Assembly (NCBI GenBank): GCA_015657535.1
Contig: JADHZB010000171.1
Coordinates: 1-40,818 of the forward strand
From: Nephromyces sp. MM_2019
Lineage: Eukaryota > Apicomplexa > Aconoidasida > Nephromycida
DNA length: 40,818 nucleotides
Reading direction: 5' to 3'
Part shown: positions 36,441-40,818 of the stretch, in pieces
How the letters are laid out: every line of letters begins with the position of its first letter
How positions within the stretch are numbered: position 1 is the stretch's first letter
The notes under the pieces: model-generated
What the model was told of the DNA's origin: nothing
The model's input: only the letters and a program-made list of their open reading frames with translations
Databases searched by the model: none
Translations under genes and position numbers: made by a program

Positions 36441-36630
36441 ATGCACTTTTTCAAGGATTTTAGCAACAAAAAAAACGTAAGCCTGTGCAAACTTCCACAC
36501 ACACGCACTCCTTTGAGTATTGCACGGTACTTTTCCACAACTTTAGCAAAAAACAAGATGTGAGTCTGTGCAAGCTTCCACACACACGCACCCCTTTGAG
36601 TATTGCATGGAATTTTTCCAGGATTTTTCC
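36441..36630. repeat. Tandem repeat with an 83-bp period
   Basis: Two nearly full copies start at about 36483 and 36566 (CTGTGCAARCTTCCACACAC, then CCTTTGAGTATTGCA), with a partial third upstream at 36443 (GATTTTAGCAACAAAA). Copies differ at scattered bases. This marks where CA tracts reappear after the tract-free core. Confidence 0.9.
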
Positions 36631-37049
36631 TAGAAATTTAATCGACTTCAGCGGGTTCCTCAACACACTAAAGTTTTCAAATAGCCCAAATTTAATTCCT
36701 ACTCAGCCTGTAAACGGTAGTCTCCCCGAACATAAAAGTATGCATATATATTCGTATATATCCATAAAAAAAACGGCCTCTTCCTCATACCACTGAAACA
36801 GGGAGGAATGATAACCATAAATCAAAACATTCCCATAGCATTATCTACTGTTTCATAGCGGAATCATGCTGCAAAACAAGTGCCATCTACTCTGTAATCC
36901 ACTTTTAGCAAGCCTTGTCAACTTTGGTACAGAAAGTTGGCAACTCAAAAACCCTTTAAAGTTATAAATCTTTACAAACTATCCTTTAAAACGGCCTTAA
37001 ACCTGGAAACTTTCTAGCTTCCATTGAACATTTCCCAGAGAACTCCTCA

Positions 37050-37265
37050 CTGTAGTAAGTAACTCCCTCCTCCGCGCTCTACTAAGTAACTCCCTCCTCC
37101 TCACTCTACTAAGTAACTCCCTCCCCCACACTCCATCAAATAACATCCTCCTCTACATTCTGTCATCAAATCACACCCTCCCCCCAACTATCCAAATCAC
37201 CTCCCCGCCTCACTCTCTCAAATTAATCCCGCCCCCCACCACACACACTCAACCAAACCTTTTTT
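37050..37265. repeat. Pyrimidine-rich tandem repeat in the 3' flank of the right-hand gene
   Basis: Three copies of ACTAAGTAACTCCCTCC-type units (from about 37052) pass into CCCTCCCCCC- and CCGCCCCCC-type sequence. On minus, just after the stop at 37336, this is a G-run-rich stretch in the likely 3' UTR, with enough runs of three or more G to form a G-quadruplex. Confidence 0.8.
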
Positions 37266-37335
37266 AGACGCATCATCTCAACTGCTAACTCCCCTGACCA
37301 CACAATCCTTTCCAACTCTCCGCACACACACACTT

Positions 37336-40300
37336 CTAACCTAAGGTCTTGAGAACATTTGAGTATTCATTTAACTCCATCTTCTTCACATGTATCGTCT
37401 CAACTATCAGAAGATTCCAGGCGTCATTATCCTTCAAAGCTACTAGCTTGCTTTCAGTAGCCTTTGCAACTTCCTCAACATCCTTAACAAAGCCTAAGAG
37501 TAAGTTAGCAGCTCCGATGATATGCTGGCGCCTATTGTCTGGCAGTTCCAGACTACGTAGAAGCTCACAAGATCGAAGGTAGGGTAAGTCTCCATGAGAC
37601 TCAAAGTTTCTAAACATCTTCAAAAGAGATTCAGATCTATGGGTGTCTCTCTCATTCATCAGCCAATTGTAAAAGAGGACGATCATGACATCAACGAGGC
37701 GATTCCTTGGCAATTCAGCCGCTTGAAACAAGCTCTTTGTCTGTGGGTGTGTGCGTGAAAAAGGGAAGAGAAAGAGCGTGTGTGAAAGCACATAAAAGAG
37801 CGAGTGTGTGTGAAAACATGAGAAAAAGTGAGTGTGTGTGAGAGCACGAGAAACAGTGAGTGCTCGTCAAAAAACCAGAAAGAGGGGATGTGAGAGTTTG
37901 TGTGTAAGCTTATATTATGCCGTGAGTAGTTGAGAAGGCTTTGCTCGCGGAGTGCTCGGTAGAAACAGGAGAGAATTGAACAGGGAGGAGGGCGGGGGGG
38001 GGGAGAGGTAGGGGGGAGAAATGATTGAAGAAGACATAAAATAACGTAAACTAGAATGTGGAGATGCTTATCAGAGGAGACAACATTAAGAAAATAAGCT
38101 AAAGTGAGTAGCAGAAATGAAGAATACACAACAGCACACGTGAGCAACCCAATAAAGACAGAGTAAGAACATACATAAAAATCTCAATGCTTCGATGAGG
38201 TAAGCAAAAAGCCCATTTGCTACATCATAAAACTAAGAGGAATGTTCAAAGAAAGGGTAGAGCGTACCAAACACACTTTTCCGAGAAATACAATTCATCG
38301 TCCCGCACACACGCAAAGTCTCCACCACACGCACTACATCCTCAACAACACACACTAAATCACCATCATACATACTTCATCCTCCACTACCACACACACA
38401 AAACACCGATCATACATGCTTCATCCTCTACTACCACACACACAAAACCCCCATCACACACGCTTCATCCACACACACACTACCTGCGAAAACTCAAGAT
38501 ACCCTAGTATCAACTCCTTCCAAGAAACGTTGTTGCGACACAGTACAGAGGCTGGCCAAACATGAAAGTTCCTGGTGGTTAGCGTCATATCAGGAAGAAG
38601 CATAGAAGATTCGCTAGTAAAAGAAGATGACAGCATATTTCGCGTGCTATCTATACCCTCTGAGGGTGTGTGCGAAAACGAAGGAGCCACTCTACTGAAG
38701 CAAAATCGGTGTAGCACAATCAGTAGGCTGCTAAGCGGAACCACCCGGTGTGTGTTCTTCGAGGATACGAGAAGGAGGGAGTTAATCTGTAAAAGTCGCA
38801 AAAAATTTGAGGGTGGAGGGTGTGGTTGAGGGATGGAAGCCGGGAGGGAAGGGTGTAAGAGAGGGGGTGGGAAAGTGAAAAAACAGGGAAAAGAAGGCAA
38901 ATCTACAAATCACTATAAAAACTGAAGAAAATTCAGGTTAAGCACGCTGGGGTAAAGCCTATGTATGTACATTTCAGCAAGCCTGAGCATCCCTCTTATC
39001 GCTGTGCGCAAGATAATCCTCGTGTGTGCATTTTAGCAAGCCCGGGCACACCTCCTATCACTATGCCTTTATAGTCAGATATATACGAGGCAACACACAC
39101 GCATAAAACAAGCACAAAATCCACACACACAGCAACATACAAAGAGCGATAAATCCACCTACTCCACAAGCTTACCGCTAATTCTATGATTATAGGGTTA
39201 TCCAATGAAGCAGCTGCAGCCTCAGAAAACGTCAAGAAAGACTGCACACGAGATGAACCAAGAGTGGGTAACATACACCAAACAAGAGTGAGTAACACAT
39301 ATCAACAAAGGGTTAGCAGCACATACCAACCACGAGTTAACAATATAAAAACTAGAGCGAGCAGCACATATACCAACCAAGATTTCACAACGCAGACGAC
39401 CCGAGTGAGCAGCACACACCAACCCAAACCTCCAAAACATCCGAACCAAAACTCCCACAGAAAAACCAAAATAAAACCGCACACACACACAAAACCAAAG
39501 CCCTCAAACAAAACCCTCACAAATCAAAAACTCCGCACACGCACACAAAACAAAAAATCCTTCACACACACAGAAACACCCTAAAATTTCCAGATTTCTC
39601 ACCAATCCTGCCACTTCATTACTTAGAACAGAGTTGTTGAATAGAACCATTCCTTGATCGCTTAACAGTCTCACAGCAGTAAGAAAAGGGAAAAACTTAT
39701 TAACAAAGTCAAAAATGCGAGTATCTACAGATTTTTTGTGCAGCATCCTCAGCAAATCACCGGGATTCCATACAGCAAGCTGAAGAGAAATCATCAGCTC
39801 TTTGATTACATCAAACGGATCCTGAAAAACATCGAAACAAATGAAGATGAAGCAGAAAAAGTTGAACCTTCACGAAAAAAAGCGAAAAAAGCCAGCAAAT
39901 TCCACTAATTTTTGAGTAAAAGATGTTTCACACACACAGTTATTGAGCGATAGTTTGGAGCCAATTGTGTCTCTTCGAAATTACGCACACGATTACGCAT
40001 ACACAGGTATTGAGTGACATCCTCAATCAACTGCGCTTTCTTCAAACTTACACACACACACATATCTACATATATATCACTATCAAAGCCTAGGACAACC
40101 CTAGCGTCATTTTCCATTGAAAAAAGTGTCTTCTACACGCATCCGCACGCACACATCCGCATGCATACACACACACTCATACACAATAACACAAACTCAC
40201 ACATAACCTCCCTCTCACCTTCTCCTTCTGCGAGCACACGTTATTGCTATCCAAAGCATCGAACAAAAGCACCTCCACTGGTATCTCCCCAGCAGACGAT

Positions 40301-40752
40301 TTGAACACATCCACAGCCAATACAACGAAGAAATGCATACATTCCCTCAAGAGCTCTACCTGGTACTCCACCTAAACGATTAACACACACACACACATGT
40401 ATACAAAGCGATCGTAAAAAAGAACAAACTACGGCATGAACAGGCCTTTTGAATAAAATTTATGGCAGAAGCGGAAGCTATAAGCTCAGCTGATATTTCT
40501 CCATAAAGATTTTACCAAACACTATACACACGCAAGTAATCAAAAATCGCTTTGAGAGCGATCTTCTCTTAGTTTCCCCTTAACAAACTCCAAACAATCA
40601 TTCAAACGGCACATTCCTCTTAGATTTCCTGCAAAAACCTCCATGATCCTATTCAAACCACAATTTTTTAGCAATAAATGCCTAGCTTTGAGGCATCTCC
40701 AGCACCTTTCCCTAGGAACTTTCATAGAGAAAAGTATCTCAGCTTCTTGTCC
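37336..40752 (-). CDS. 3' part of an unrecognised, mostly helical protein; 5' end outside window
   Basis: Exons on minus: 40752-40585, 40371-40219, 40039-39938 (the acceptor could instead give 40030), 39821-39603, 39241-39176, 38657-38484, 37740-37336 ending in TAG. Every junction is phase 0 with GT-AG ends, giving 428 codons. The first visible exon follows an acceptor (TCTCTTAG) and has an in-frame TAG just upstream, so the N-terminus lies beyond 40818. The protein is rich in Leu, Val, Phe and charged residues in helix-like patterns (VELLRECMHFFVVLAVD; DPFDVIKELMISLQLAVW; ANLLLGFVKDVEEVAKA), suggesting an alpha-solenoid or similar scaffold. I recognise no catalytic motif and no family. Several acceptors follow TG- or CACACACC-type tracts. 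The donor GTGTGTGTG of the third exon and GTTAAG of the first are weak, so those two ends are the least sure. Confidence 0.65.
37983..38022. repeat. G-run tract in the last intron of the right-hand gene
   Basis: A run of about 11 G followed by AGAGGTA and six G on plus. On the transcribed minus strand it is a pyrimidine tract within the intron between exons 38657-38484 and 37740-37336. Confidence 0.85.
38363..38475. repeat. Intronic 44-bp minisatellite
   Basis: Two full copies and one partial copy of a unit with ATCATACATRCTTCATCC, YACTACC and (AC)n AAAAC. It abuts the donor at 38483, so repeated TG-rich sequence starts right inside the last intron. Confidence 0.88.
39270..39425. repeat. Intronic GAGTGAGCAGCACA repeat
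   Basis: About four diverged units of 35-45 bp with GAGYRAGYARCACAYACCAAC lie in the intron between exons 39821-39603 and 39241-39176. They make long but meaningless open frames on both strands. Confidence 0.8.
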
Positions 40753-40818
40753 CTAAGAGATAAGCATTGCTCGCGCCTCCTCTGAATGTGAATCTTTTTG
40801 TCATCTCAAACCCCCCTC

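Noticed and set aside
39186..39584. 132-codon plus-strand frame rich in Thr, Gln and Lys
   Set aside because: Antisense to an exon and an intronic minisatellite of the right-hand gene.

Overview
This window is nuclear DNA of a eukaryote with intron-rich genes. It is AT-rich by eye and full of (CA)n/(TG)n tracts and short minisatellites. Three multi-exon genes can be built, all on the minus strand. Their exons join through GT-AG sites with matching codon phase. I saw no rRNA, tRNA, CRISPR array or transposase. A large F-box/WD40 protein with long Ser-rich insertions and TG-rich introns would suit a protist, perhaps an alveolate or apicomplexan relative. That placement is a guess.

Layout. 1-9,270 is gene-poor and rich in CA/TG repeats and minisatellites. 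9,271-18,498 (minus) is a nine-exon gene of about 1,795 codons: an N-terminal F-box, WD40 blades spread over several exons (three of them 24-45 nt), and large disordered insertions. Its introns hold nonamer, 12-mer and CA/TATA arrays. 18,499-28,165 has almost no CA/TG tracts; it holds a possible Lys-rich terminal exon, two GC-richer islands and small tandem duplications, but no gene I can build with confidence. 28,166-31,019 (minus) is a four-exon gene of 382 codons encoding an unrecognised protein with a Gly/Arg/Tyr-rich, RGG-like C-terminal half. 31,020-37,335 has two weak plus-strand candidates, a perfect 16-bp inverted repeat and two tandem arrays. 37,336-40,752 (minus) is the 3' part of a gene that continues past the right edge; it encodes a largely alpha-helical protein I cannot assign.

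The genes need not be functionally linked. The F-box/WD40 protein is expected to be a substrate receptor of an SCF-type ubiquitin ligase, and the RGG-like protein may bind RNA. The most notable points are the micro-exon cluster inside the WD40 domain, the sharp contrast between tract-rich flanks and a tract-free 18 kb core, and the hairpin at 35.4 kb. I found no clear new multi-gene system.
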